From an uncultured Collinsella sp. (lineage in GTDB: Bacteria; Actinomycetota; Coriobacteriia; Coriobacteriales; Coriobacteriaceae), in the NCBI GenBank assembly GCA_900555355.1, contig USKV01000072.1, positions 1-7,212 of the forward strand: a stretch of DNA of 7,212 nucleotides, written 5' to 3'. The position numbers and the translations under genes are program-made. This document shows, in pieces, positions 1 to 6,757 of this stretch (the first letter of the stretch is position 1; every line of letters begins with the position of its first letter). The notes under the pieces were generated by a model. It was given only the letters and a program-made list of their open reading frames with translations, was not told the origin of the DNA and searched no databases.

Positions 1-36
1 GGTGGACGGCACCGAGCCGTCGGATGACTTGAAGAA

Positions 37-66
37 GGGGGAGGCCTCGCGGCCTCCCCCTTTTTT
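37..66 (+). terminator. Intrinsic (Rho-independent) terminator of the upstream unit
   Basis: A perfect 10-bp GC-rich stem (37-46 with 51-60) closes a four-base TCGC loop and is followed at once by six T residues (61-66). The A-rich bases 32-36 can pair with the T run and lengthen the stem. The T run lies on the plus-strand side, so this ends a plus-strand transcript entering from the left. The gene it ends lies almost wholly outside the window. In Actinobacteria rpsA often precedes coaE and is the likeliest owner, but nothing visible here proves it. The terminator means coaE probably needs its own promoter. Confidence 0.93.
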
Positions 67-67
67 G

Positions 68-103
68 CGTTGTATACACGTTGTACTTTGGGACCTAGCT
101 CCC
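68..103. promoter_or_regulatory. Cluster of short repeats and palindromes upstream of coaE (possible operator)
   Basis: CGTTGTA occurs twice in direct orientation, at 68-74 and 79-85, exactly 11 bp or one helical turn apart. The first copy overlaps an 8-bp palindrome, TGTATACA (71-78). Bases 90-103 form a 14-base near-palindrome, GGGACCTAGCTCCC, with a single unpaired symmetric position. Such spacing is typical of protein-binding sites, but I do not recognise the motif as that of any known regulator. Short repeats also arise by chance, so this is a weak call. Confidence 0.22.
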
Positions 104-133
104 CCGTATGTGCTCTTACTGTTTGGCTGTATT

Positions 134-164
134 TTGAGTCCATCTAGTGTATTTGAGCGATAAT
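134..164 (+). promoter_or_regulatory. coaE: Candidate promoter for the coaE unit
   Basis: TTGAGT (134-139) resembles a -35 box (4 of 6 consensus bases). GATAAT (159-164) resembles a -10 box (5 of 6). The 19-bp spacer is longer than ideal. Transcription would start near 171, giving a leader of roughly 20 bases before the coaE ribosome binding site. The -10 box lies inside an imperfect inverted repeat: GCGA at 157-160 and TCGC at 168-171 around TAATTA. The preceding strong terminator makes a promoter somewhere in 67-180 likely; this is the best candidate I can see. Confidence 0.35.
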
Positions 165-180
165 TACTCGCATTGGCGTT

Positions 181-187
181 AGGGAGG
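181..187 (+). promoter_or_regulatory. coaE: Ribosome binding site that sets the coaE start
   Basis: AGGGAGG lies 5 bases before the ATG at 193. A TTG codon at 190, in frame and directly before that ATG, would be only 2 bases from the site, too close for initiation. This favours ATG 193 over TTG 190. Confidence 0.7.
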
Positions 188-192
188 GCTTG

Positions 193-834
193 ATGTTTAC
201 CGTATTTGTCTTGGGCAATATTGCTTCGGGTAAGTCGACTGCCTGCCGCTATCTCAAATCTCATGGCGCCATGCTTATCGATCTGGATGAGCTTGCCAAA
301 TCTCTGTATGTGCCAGGCTCCGATATCGTCAATGCCCTCGCGGAAGAATTCGGTTGGGACATTCTGGACGGGGAGGGCGGCATTCGCCGCAATGTCCTCG
401 CCGCTCGAGCTTTCGCCTCTCCTGATACAGTTGCGCGGCTCAATGGCATCGTTCATCCGGTTCTCATCGAACAGCTGTCACTGAGGATTCTCGATCCTGT
501 TTGCTGTACGGTTTCGTCCCCCCGTTACCCCTTTGCGGTTGTTGAGGTTTCTGCCCCGACTGGTTTTGAGGATGCCTTTGGCCTGGCTGATGAAATTCTG
601 GTTATCAGCGCTCCTTTAGCAGTTCGTCGCGAGCGTGCCATTCATCGTGGTATGGAGTCCTCTGATTTTGATGCGCGCTCTGCATGCCAACCTGATGAGG
701 CTTCGCTTTGCACTCTCGCTACGACGGTAATCGATAATGCGGCAGGCGATAACTCGCTCTTTGAACAACTGGACGCATGGCTTGCGCGCCATGGCTTTGG
801 GGACGTAGTGGATAAGGAGGAGCCCGATGCCTAA
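193..834 (+). CDS. coaE: Dephospho-CoA kinase
   Basis: Cytosolic enzyme of the last step of coenzyme A synthesis: ATP-dependent phosphorylation of the 3'-hydroxyl of dephospho-CoA. The product is 213 residues, near the usual length of about 200. The P-loop GNIASGKST is at residues 8-16. The family's DxD region is LIDLDELAKSL (residues 28-38, Asp30 and Asp32). LNGIVHPV follows, then an Arg-rich lid segment (RRERAIHRGM) and VIDN near the C-terminus. Several positions differ from the family as I recall it: the usual PLLxE appears as PTGFE, and the basic residue and AD pair usually before VIDN appear as leucine and TT. The P-loop also has Asn and Ala where Gly is common. Third codon positions look more T-rich than in the minus-strand genes. 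Start ATG 193 is chosen from the ribosome binding site. The 3' end overlaps the next gene by 8 bases. The family call is firm; full activity is inferred. Confidence 0.9.
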   Translation: MFTVFVLGNIASGKSTACRYLKSHGAMLIDLDELAKSLYVPGSDIVNALAEEFGWDILDGEGGIRRNVLAARAFASPDTVARLNGIVHPVLIEQLSLRILDPVCCTVSSPRYPFAVVEVSAPTGFEDAFGLADEILVISAPLAVRRERAIHRGMESSDFDARSACQPDEASLCTLATTVIDNAAGDNSLFEQLDAWLARHGFGDVVDKEEPDA

Positions 835-1408
835 GACACGTTTCTTTACGTGGTATCGCGTGGCGCCACTTGCCGTTATGTTCGTCTTCGGCATTATTTC
901 GCTCGTCTACTCGTATGCACCTGCTGCCTTCTTTAAGCCTTTGTATCCGATTGACTACGAGGCGTACATAAAGCAATCGAGCATTTCGCACAATCTCGAT
1001 CCGTATCTGGTGTGTGCTGTCATAAAGTCGGAATCGAATTGGGATCCCGAGGCTGAGTCGAATCAAGGCGCTCAGGGATTGATGCAGCTGATGCCCGAGA
1101 CTGCCCAGGATATGATCGCCAAGGGCCTTGTCGACGGTGGCGAGTATTCGGCCGACAACCTTAACGATCCGGCTACGAATATCGAGTTTGGCTGTGCGTA
1201 TCTCTCGTATCTTCTAGCGTATTTTAACGGGTCGACTGACAGTGCCATTGCCGCCTATAACGCCGGCATGGGCAATGTCGACGGATGGGCGCAGCAGAGT
1301 ACGTCGCTTCATAATGCAATCACCTTTCCCGAGACGCAGGCGTATCTGATTCGTGTCAATAATGCCTGGGTTCGCTACAAGACCCTCTATCCCGATCGGT
1401 TCGTATAG
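827..1408 (+). CDS. Membrane-anchored or secreted lytic transglycosylase, Slt type
   Basis: This 193-residue protein should cleave the MurNAc-GlcNAc bond of peptidoglycan without hydrolysis, forming 1,6-anhydro-MurNAc, outside the membrane. A basic N-terminus (K3, R5, R11) precedes a hydrophobic segment at about residues 12-30, serving as a signal anchor or signal peptide; APAA at 31-34 could be a cleavage site. The Slt-type domain fills the rest. The likely catalytic Glu69 lies in IKSESNWDP, followed by GAQGLMQLMP (81-90) and AYNAG (143-147), the standard motifs of the family. There is no LysM or other wall-binding domain, so this is a minimal enzyme. Start ATG 827 has AAGGAGG at 814-820, 6 bases upstream and inside coaE. 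The 8-base overlap with coaE suggests one transcript and coupled translation. Substrate preference and a role in growth, division or secretion cannot be read from the sequence. Confidence 0.9.
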   Translation: MPKTRFFTWYRVAPLAVMFVFGIISLVYSYAPAAFFKPLYPIDYEAYIKQSSISHNLDPYLVCAVIKSESNWDPEAESNQGAQGLMQLMPETAQDMIAKGLVDGGEYSADNLNDPATNIEFGCAYLSYLLAYFNGSTDSAIAAYNAGMGNVDGWAQQSTSLHNAITFPETQAYLIRVNNAWVRYKTLYPDRFV

Positions 1409-1428
1409 GACTATGCCTGCCGCCTGCG

Positions 1429-1434
1429 TATACT
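1429..1434 (+). promoter_or_regulatory. uvrB: Possible -10 element for uvrB
   Basis: TATACT (5 of 6 consensus bases) lies 25 bases before the uvrB start in the 51-base gap after the transglycosylase gene. I see no acceptable -35 box 16-19 bases upstream, and the TG at 1425-1426 is one base out of place for an extended -10. I found no LexA-like box of the GAAC-N4-GTTC form in 1390-1460. The gene may simply be read from the coaE promoter. Confidence 0.2.
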
Positions 1435-1459
1435 GCAGATATATGAGTTAGGAGTATCC

Positions 1460-3700
1460 ATGGCGGAATTTGAAGTAGAACGCGTTGGTGGTGAACTTAA
1501 GCGCTTTGGCGTTGAAGGCTCTGACGTGCCGTTTAAGGTCGTGTCTCCCTATGAGCCTGCCGGTTCCCAGCCTAAGGCCATTGAGTCGCTTGTGCAGGGC
1601 GTGAGGGACGGAGACCGCTATCAGGTTTTGCTGGGCGTGACTGGTTCGGGCAAGACCTTCACGATGGCAAAGACTATTGAGGCCCTGGGAAAGCCGACGC
1701 TGGTCATGGCTCCGAATAAAACGCTCGCCGCTCAGCTTGCGAGCGAGCTCAAAGAGTTCTTTCCCAACAACGCTGTGGTCTACTTCGTCTCGTACTATGA
1801 CTACTATCAGCCCGAGGCGTATGTGCCGCAAAGCGATACTTATATCGAGAAGGATTCCTCGATTAACGAAGAAGTCGAGATGTTGCGGCATCAGGCGACC
1901 GCATCGCTGCTATCTCGACGCGATGTGATCGTCGTCGCATCGGTCTCGTGTATCTATGGCATCGGTTCTCCCGAGGACTATGCGGGCCTAGCTCCGAACG
2001 TCGACAAGAAGGTGCCGCTCGAGCGCGATGACTTTATCCATGCGCTTATCGATATCCAGTACGATCGCAATGACTATGATTTGGCACGTGGCACCTTCCG
2101 CGTGCGCGGCGATGTCGTCGACGTGTATCCACCCTATGCCGAGCATCCGTTGCGGTTTGAGTTCTTTGGCGACGAGGTTGAGCTGATTGCCGAGATCGAC
2201 GAGGTCACCGGCGAGATGCTACGTGAGTACGAGGCCATTCCCGTGTGGCCGGCCTCGCACTACGTGACTGAGAAGCCTAAGGTCAAAGCGGCTCTGAAAT
2301 CAATCAGTGAAGAGTGCGAGAAGCGTGTGGCCGAGCTCAAGGCGACTGATAAGCTGCTCGAGGCACAGCGTCTGCAGCAGCGCACCGATTATGATCTTGA
2401 GATGCTCGAGACGATGGGCTTTTGCAACGGCATCGAGAACTACTCGCGTCATCTGGACGGTCGAAAACCGGGCGAGCCACCGTTTACCCTGATCGATTAC
2501 TTTCCTAAGGACATGCTCTGCATCATCGATGAGAGCCATGTGACGGTGCCGCAGATCCGCGGCATGCACGAAGGTGACCGCTCGCGTAAGGTGACGCTGG
2601 TGGAGCACGGTTTTCGTCTGCCTTCGGCACTCGATAACCGCCCGCTTCGTTTCGATGAGTTTGAGGCAAGGATACCCCAGTTCATCTACGTTTCGGCAAC
2701 ACCGGGCGACTATGAGCTGCGGGTGAGCCAGAACGACGTTGAGCAGATTATTCGTCCGACCGGTCTGCTCGACCCCAAGATCGATGTGCGTCCGGTTCGT
2801 GGACAGATTGACGATCTTGAGGACGAGATTCGCGAGCGCGTTGCCCGCAAGGAGCGCGTGCTGGTGACCACGCTCACCAAGCGCATGGCCGAGGACCTGA
2901 CCGACCATCTGCTTGATGCCGGCATTAAGGTCAATTACATGCACTCTGATACGGCGACAATGGACCGTGTCGAGATCCTGCGAACGCTGCGCGAGGGAAA
3001 GATTGATGTTCTCGTCGGCATCAACCTGCTCCGCGAGGGTCTGGACCTTCCTGAGGTCTCGCTGGTGGCAATTCTCGACGCTGACAAGGAAGGCTTCTTG
3101 CGCAACCGCCGTTCGTTGATTCAGACGATTGGTCGTGCGGCCCGTAATGCCGACGGCGAGGTCATCATGTATGCAGACGTTGTGACCGATTCGATGAAAG
3201 AAGCCATCGAGGAGACGCAGCGCCGTCGCGAGATTCAGATGGCATATAACGAAGAGCATGGCATTGTGCCCAAGACGGTGCGCAAAGCCATCAACGACAT
3301 CTCAAGTTTTATTGCCGAGGCCGAAAAAACCGTGGGTTCCAAGGGGCGCTCGAAGGGCGACTCCCTTGGCCATGGCGCATTCTATACGCCCGATGAGTCG
3401 GGCGAGGGCGGCGTGCCGGAAACGGTGGCACCCGAGCAGACACTTGCGGAGCAGTTGGAAGAACTGCCGCATGACGAGCTTGTGCGGATCGTCGAAACCA
3501 TGGAAGAGGATATGCGCAACGCTTCTGCCGCCATGGACTTTGAGGAGGCGGCGCGTCTGCGCGATGCCGTCGTTCAGATTCGGGCGATGCTTGAGGGCGC
3601 ATCTGAGGACGAAACGATCGAGCGTTTGCGTTCGCAGGCTCGCAAGGGCTCTACCTTTGCTTCGGGCAGAAAACGCCAGGGTGCAAGATTCAGGAAGTAG
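1460..3700 (+). CDS. uvrB: Excinuclease ABC subunit UvrB
   Basis: Damage-verifying helicase-like ATPase of nucleotide excision repair. UvrA loads it onto DNA, it clamps around the lesion, and it recruits UvrC for incision. The 746-residue product has the whole family architecture. Walker A is GVTGSGKT at 59-66. The damage-probing beta-hairpin region holds [10 protein letters not shown] at 112-121. The DESH box is at 357-360 and SATPG at 412-416. Helicase motif V is [12 protein letters not shown] at 520-531 and motif VI is QTIGRAARN at 555-563. The C-terminal UVR motif that contacts UvrC spans about 673-710. It is longer than E. coli UvrB (673 residues), through a glycine- and charge-rich linker at about 624-660 and about 36 residues after the UVR motif, ending in the basic [11 protein letters not shown]. 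Start ATG 1460 has AGGAG at 1450-1454, 5 bases upstream. No frameshift or lost catalytic residue is visible. Confidence 0.98.
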   Translation: MAEFEVERVGGELKRFGVEGSDVPFKVVSPYEPAGSQPKAIESLVQGVRDGDRYQVLLGVTGSGKTFTMAKTIEALGKPTLVMAPNKTLAAQLASELKEFFPNNAVVYFVSYYDYYQPEAYVPQSDTYIEKDSSINEEVEMLRHQATASLLSRRDVIVVASVSCIYGIGSPEDYAGLAPNVDKKVPLERDDFIHALIDIQYDRNDYDLARGTFRVRGDVVDVYPPYAEHPLRFEFFGDEVELIAEIDEVTGEMLREYEAIPVWPASHYVTEKPKVKAALKSISEECEKRVAELKATDKLLEAQRLQQRTDYDLEMLETMGFCNGIENYSRHLDGRKPGEPPFTLIDYFPKDMLCIIDESHVTVPQIRGMHEGDRSRKVTLVEHGFRLPSALDNRPLRFDEFEARIPQFIYVSATPGDYELRVSQNDVEQIIRPTGLLDPKIDVRPVRGQIDDLEDEIRERVARKERVLVTTLTKRMAEDLTDHLLDAGIKVNYMHSDTATMDRVEILRTLREGKIDVLVGINLLREGLDLPEVSLVAILDADKEGFLRNRRSLIQTIGRAARNADGEVIMYADVVTDSMKEAIEETQRRREIQMAYNEEHGIVPKTVRKAINDISSFIAEAEKTVGSKGRSKGDSLGHGAFYTPDESGEGGVPETVAPEQTLAEQLEELPHDELVRIVETMEEDMRNASAAMDFEEAARLRDAVVQIRAMLEGASEDETIERLRSQARKGSTFASGRKRQGARFRK

Positions 3701-3703
3701 CGA

Positions 3704-3739
3704 ACAGGCCCCGAGTTCCCTGTGGAGCTCGGGGCCTGT
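3704..3739. terminator. Hairpin between convergent genes, probable bidirectional terminator
   Basis: Bases 3704-3715 and 3728-3739 form a perfect 12-bp GC-rich stem. The loop can pair further (3716-3719 with 3724-3727, one G-U pair), leaving a 4-base loop. It starts 4 bases after the uvrB stop and lies 26 bases from the stop of the opposing minus-strand gene, so it could end transcripts from both sides. Neither strand has a T run after the stem, so it is not a classic intrinsic terminator. It may work through the stem alone, with Rho, or as a 3'-end stabiliser. Confidence 0.6.
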
Positions 3740-3765
3740 GTCGTTCAGACGCGAGAGTTCGTGCG

Positions 3766-5406
3766 CTAGAGGTCTGCTATCAGCGCCTCGGCGCAACGGA
3801 TGCCGTCGGTGGCCGCGCTCATGATGCCGCCGGCATATCCGGCACCCTCGCCGCAAGGGTAGAGACCCGGGGTCGACACGGCATGGCACGCTCGGTCTCG
3901 GGTGACAGTGACCGGTGAGCTCGAACGCGTCTCCACGCCGGTAAGAACGGCATCGGGGCGGTCGTAGCCACGTAGCTTTTTTCCGAGTAGGGGAAGTCCC
4001 AGGCGGAGCGACTCGACGATATGCTGCGGCAGGGCTTCGTCAATTGCCGTCCAGGTCACACCGAGCGGATAGGTGGGCTTTACCTTTCCGGGTGCCGTGC
4101 TGGCGCGCCCCGCAAGGAAATCTCCGACGAGCTGTGCCGGCGCGTTCCAGTTGGAGCCACCCAGGCGATAAGCGGCTCGCTCACAGGCGCGCTGGAGCTC
4201 AATGCCTGCGAGCGGATCATCGCTGGGAAGGTCGTCAGGTGTGACGTTAACGAGTAGGGCGGCATTCGCGTTGCGCCCGTCGCGGGCATTGAGGCTGGCG
4301 CCGTTGACGCACAGATGGCCCTGCTCGGAAGAAGCCGCGACAACCTGTCCGCCGGGGCACATGCAAAACGAGAACACGCTGCGGCCGTTGGGGAGATGGG
4401 CAACAAGCTTGTAGGGGGCTGCTCCGAGTGCCGGGTGCCCCGCCGAAGGGCCATATTGGGCACGGTCGATGTCGCGCTGTGGATGCTCGATGCGCACACC
4501 CATGGCAAAGGTCTTTTGCGCGAGGGCAACGTTATGTTCTTTGAGAAGCTCGAATACGTCGCGGGCGGAATGGCCGCAGGCGAGAATGAGGTGCTTTGTG
4601 GCGATTGTCTCGCTTGTGGTTTCTTGGGGCGGTTGGACATCGATGCCGGTGATGGCACCAGAACCATCGGTTCGAATATTGACGAGCTTTGTTCGATAAC
4701 GGACGACACCTCCGAGCTGCTCGATGCGCTGAGAAATGTTGGTGACGACGGTGGGGAGGATGTCGGAGCCAATGTGCGGCTTGGCGTCCCACAGGATGTC
4801 GCGAGGTGAGCCCGCTTCGACGAAGGTTTCAAGAATCAGTCGATGGGCAGGATTCTTGGTTCCCGTGTTGAGCTTGCCGTCCGAGAAGGTCCCTGCGCCG
4901 CCCAGGCCAAATTGGATATTGCTTTCGGGGTCGAGGATACGCTCCTTAAGAAAGAGATCAATCGCTTCCGAGCGGCGAAGTGCGGGGTCGCCGCGCTCGA
5001 TGAGCAGGGGTTTAAGGCCCGCTTCGGCAAGGGTGAGGGCGGCGAAGAGCCCGGCGCAACCGGCGCCGACAACGACGGGACGCCCCTTGGGTGCATTCGG
5101 GACAGGGTTGGGGAATGAAGGAGTCTCGCCGTCTACCATGCGGATGCGCGAGCGGTCGCGCTCGGCGACGCGGTCGACCACCTCCTGCTCGAGTCGGGAG
5201 CTTGTCAGCTCAACTCGAAAGCTCAAAATAAAATGGACATCTCGCTTTTTACGGGCGTCGATTGACTTGCGATGGAGCTCAATGGCTTTAATCTGGGAAT
5301 CCTCGCATCGCAGAGCTCGCTTGACGGCGCGTCTACCAATAGCAAGGCAGGCAGTTTCGTCGCCGGCCTCATCGAGTGACGCGTGGACTTGGGTGATTTC
5401 GATCAT
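3766..5406 (-). CDS. FAD-dependent oxidoreductase, COG2509-type (substrate unknown)
   Basis: This 546-residue soluble flavoprotein belongs to a widespread but biochemically poorly defined family of NAD(P)/FAD-dependent dehydrogenases. An N-terminal domain (about 1-105), rich in basic residues, precedes the Rossmann FAD motif VVVGAGCAGLFAA (111-123). The family signature GGAGTFSDGKLNTG is at 169-182, ACGHSARD at 276-283, and a Cys-x-Cys motif, FCMCPGG, at 347-353 (Cys348, Cys350). The closing FAD-contact motif GEGAGYAGGIMSAATDG is at 519-535. Position 117 of the Rossmann loop is Cys where Pro is common. The frame stays open upstream to 5595, but ATG at 5404-5406 is chosen: it has AAGGAG 6 bases upstream, starts a family-like N-terminus (MIEITQ), and avoids overlap with the preceding gene. 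The gene is separated from that gene by a hairpin and a TATAAT, suggesting its own transcription. Family call firm; reaction unknown. Confidence 0.9.
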   Translation of the reverse strand: MIEITQVHASLDEAGDETACLAIGRRAVKRALRCEDSQIKAIELHRKSIDARKKRDVHFILSFRVELTSSRLEQEVVDRVAERDRSRIRMVDGETPSFPNPVPNAPKGRPVVVGAGCAGLFAALTLAEAGLKPLLIERGDPALRRSEAIDLFLKERILDPESNIQFGLGGAGTFSDGKLNTGTKNPAHRLILETFVEAGSPRDILWDAKPHIGSDILPTVVTNISQRIEQLGGVVRYRTKLVNIRTDGSGAITGIDVQPPQETTSETIATKHLILACGHSARDVFELLKEHNVALAQKTFAMGVRIEHPQRDIDRAQYGPSAGHPALGAAPYKLVAHLPNGRSVFSFCMCPGGQVVAASSEQGHLCVNGASLNARDGRNANAALLVNVTPDDLPSDDPLAGIELQRACERAAYRLGGSNWNAPAQLVGDFLAGRASTAPGKVKPTYPLGVTWTAIDEALPQHIVESLRLGLPLLGKKLRGYDRPDAVLTGVETRSSSPVTVTRDRACHAVSTPGLYPCGEGAGYAGGIMSAATDGIRCAEALIADL

Positions 5407-5412
5407 CGAGGT

Positions 5413-5418
5413 CTCCTT
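5413..5418 (-). promoter_or_regulatory. Ribosome binding site that sets the COG2509-type gene start
   Basis: On the minus strand this reads AAGGAG, 6 bases before the ATG at 5404-5406. It rules against longer starts in the open frame further upstream, which would run into the end of the preceding gene. Confidence 0.8.
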
Positions 5419-5422
5419 AGAT

Positions 5423-5456
5423 GCAAGAAAGAGGCCGCCCGGTGTCCCAGACGGCC
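5423..5456 (-). terminator. Strand-specific terminator or leader hairpin between the two flavoprotein genes
   Basis: In minus-strand RNA the arms GGCCGUCUGG and CCGGGCGGCC (5456-5447 and 5442-5433) pair over all 10 positions, two of them G-U, around a GACA loop. The pyrimidine stretch TCTTTCTT follows. On the plus strand the G-U positions become C-A mismatches, so the fold favours minus-strand transcripts. It may end the Mrp and HI0933-type transcript. However, it lies just 5 bases before the next gene's ribosome binding site and just after a TATAAT, so it could equally act in that gene's leader. The U tract is interrupted by C, so termination may be partial. Confidence 0.6.
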
Positions 5457-5469
5457 CGAATGCGTTTTG

Positions 5470-5475
5470 ATTATA
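5470..5475 (-). promoter_or_regulatory. Consensus -10 box (TATAAT) for the COG2509-type gene
   Basis: The minus strand carries a perfect TATAAT 11 bases after the stop of the HI0933-type gene. Transcription would begin near 5461-5463, giving a leader of about 55 bases. No good -35 box is seen 16-19 bases upstream, where the sequence still codes for the end of the previous protein, and there is no extended -10 TG. The call rests on the perfect -10 and its placement. Confidence 0.42.
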
Positions 5476-5485
5476 GACTGCGCGG

Positions 5486-6757
5486 CTATAGGCTGCTTGC
5501 AGCGCGAATGCCCGAGATCCAAGCCCACGCAAGGTTGAAACCGCCGCAATCGGCATCGATGTCGAGCGCCTCGCCACAGATGTAAAGTGGGGCACCTGCC
5601 GCGTTGCTCACGCAGAGGTTGGGAGCTGAGACGCTCTCGATGGGCACGCCGCCGCGCGTGACCTGGGCCGAACGCTCCTCTGTCGTTCCCTCGACGAGCA
5701 GCTTAAAGTGCTTGAGGATTGAGACTAGATGGATGACGTCGTGCGACCCAGGGTGGCACTGTTCGAATGCGGTGCAGACAACGTGTGAGAACTGCGGGGC
5801 GAGCATGCCGTCGAGCCAGCGGGGGTCGCGGGGCGAAAAGCCGCCGAGCAACTCAACTCGCTGGTTGAGCATATCGAGCAACTCGTCTTTGGAGAGGTCG
5901 GGGAAAACGTCGAGCAGAATCGTGTCGCCGCGCTGGACGCGACGGGAGAGGTTGAAGGCGGCAACGCCCGAGATGCCAAAGGTTCGGAAGAGCACTTCGC
6001 CGTCTTCGCGCCAGAGCTCCTCGTGATTGCGGGTGAGCGTCAAACGGGCGCGGACGCGCAGGCCATCCAGTGTCTTGAGCGCAGTCTGGTCGCCGAAGAC
6101 CGATGCCGACACAGGGCAGAGGACGGGGTGCTGCGGTGTGAGGGAAAGATTGAACGTCTTCGCGATGTCGGCGGGGCTGCCGCCCGTAGCGATAATTACG
6201 GCCTTTGCCTGCAGCGTCTCGTTCCTGCGAGAGGTGTCGGCGAGCGCCTTCCGAAGCGAGCGGAGTTCCGATTTTCGGTCGTCGTGCTTTTTTGCCTTGA
6301 GTGCTCGCGCGGGACGATCTATTTGGAGTGTCCAGCCCTCGGGGGCTTTGAGTGCCGAGGCGACGTTTGCTCCACAGATCAAGGTGATATCCAGGTGATT
6401 GCAAGCGTTGAGAAGCGCATCGCGCACCGATTCGGCACGAAGGGAGCGCGGATACAGCCGGCCCTCCTCGGAGGCCGTCATGATGCCCATAGAGGAGAAG
6501 AAACTGCCGAGCTCTTGCTCGGGCTGGGGACCCATGACGGATTCGACGAATGCGGGGTGGTTGTACCGCTGGAAATCAATTGATTCGTTGGAAAGGTTGC
6601 AGCGGCCGTTGCCGGTCGCAAGGAGTTTAAGGCCGCAGGCGACATCGCGCTCAACGATGCAGGCGTTTTTGCCTGCGCGCGCGGCAGTAATGGCGGCGGC
6701 GAGACCCGAGGCCCCGCCGCCGATTACCAAGACGTCATAGGAGGCGTTTGTGTTCAC
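5486..6757 (-). CDS. HI0933/BaiN-family flavoprotein (annotated elsewhere as aminoacetone oxidase family)
   Basis: A 423-residue soluble FAD enzyme. The Rossmann motif VIGGGASGLAAA is at 11-22. KLLATGNGRCNLSN, the family signature, is at 44-57. FRTFGISG is at 257-264, QVTRGGV at 365-371, and the C-terminal flavin motif GEALDIDADCGGFNLAWAW at 395-413. The family is mostly of unknown function. One member, BaiN of Clostridium scindens, has been reported to reduce bile-acid intermediates, but homology at this level does not assign a substrate. Residues about 150-182 form a Lys/Arg-rich, probably helical stretch between conserved blocks that may be a lineage-specific insert. The start is GTG at 6755-6757, directly after the Mrp stop codon (TAA, 6758-6760), with GAGG at 6763-6766 as a weak ribosome binding site. 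No other start fits before the Rossmann motif. The zero-base junction implies translational coupling with the Mrp gene. Confidence 0.9.
   Translation of the reverse strand: MNTNASYDVLVIGGGASGLAAAITAARAGKNACIVERDVACGLKLLATGNGRCNLSNESIDFQRYNHPAFVESVMGPQPEQELGSFFSSMGIMTASEEGRLYPRSLRAESVRDALLNACNHLDITLICGANVASALKAPEGWTLQIDRPARALKAKKHDDRKSELRSLRKALADTSRRNETLQAKAVIIATGGSPADIAKTFNLSLTPQHPVLCPVSASVFGDQTALKTLDGLRVRARLTLTRNHEELWREDGEVLFRTFGISGVAAFNLSRRVQRGDTILLDVFPDLSKDELLDMLNQRVELLGGFSPRDPRWLDGMLAPQFSHVVCTAFEQCHPGSHDVIHLVSILKHFKLLVEGTTEERSAQVTRGGVPIESVSAPNLCVSNAAGAPLYICGEALDIDADCGGFNLAWAWISGIRAASSL

Noticed and set aside
1..32. Possible 3' end of an upstream gene, perhaps rpsA
   Set aside because: Two plus-strand frames stop here (TGA at 25-27 and at 30-32) and the third runs through the terminator. 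At most 9 codons are visible, with no recognisable motif to choose between them.
108..137. Nine-codon ORF (MCSYCLAVF) upstream of coaE as a Cys-sensing leader peptide
   Set aside because: It has no ribosome binding site at a workable distance and no attenuator structure between it and coaE. Two Cys codons in so short an ORF can be chance.
190..192. TTG as the coaE start
   Set aside because: It is only 2 bases from the AGGGAGG site, while the ATG at 193 is 5 bases away and is the stronger codon.
1390..1460. SOS (LexA) box upstream of uvrB
   Set aside because: GTTC occurs at 1399-1402, but the matching GAAC half-site 8 bases upstream is absent (CCCG instead).
2300..3259. 319-codon minus-strand ORF inside uvrB
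   Set aside because: It lies antisense to conserved helicase motifs of uvrB. Its protein has no recognisable domain, and long antisense frames are common in GC-rich genes.
3258..3824. 188-codon plus-strand ORF overlapping the 3' half of uvrB and the convergent gap
   Set aside because: It is out of frame with uvrB, Arg/Ser-rich, without a domain, and runs through the hairpin into the opposing gene.
4736..5470. 244-codon plus-strand ORF opposite the COG2509-type flavoprotein
   Set aside because: It is antisense to the conserved FAD-binding region and its translation is low-complexity Ser/Arg-rich, typical of a shadow frame.
5407..5595. 63-residue N-terminal extension of the COG2509-type protein
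   Set aside because: The frame is open but overlaps the end of the HI0933-type gene and the leader hairpin, and the internal ATG has a well-placed AAGGAG.
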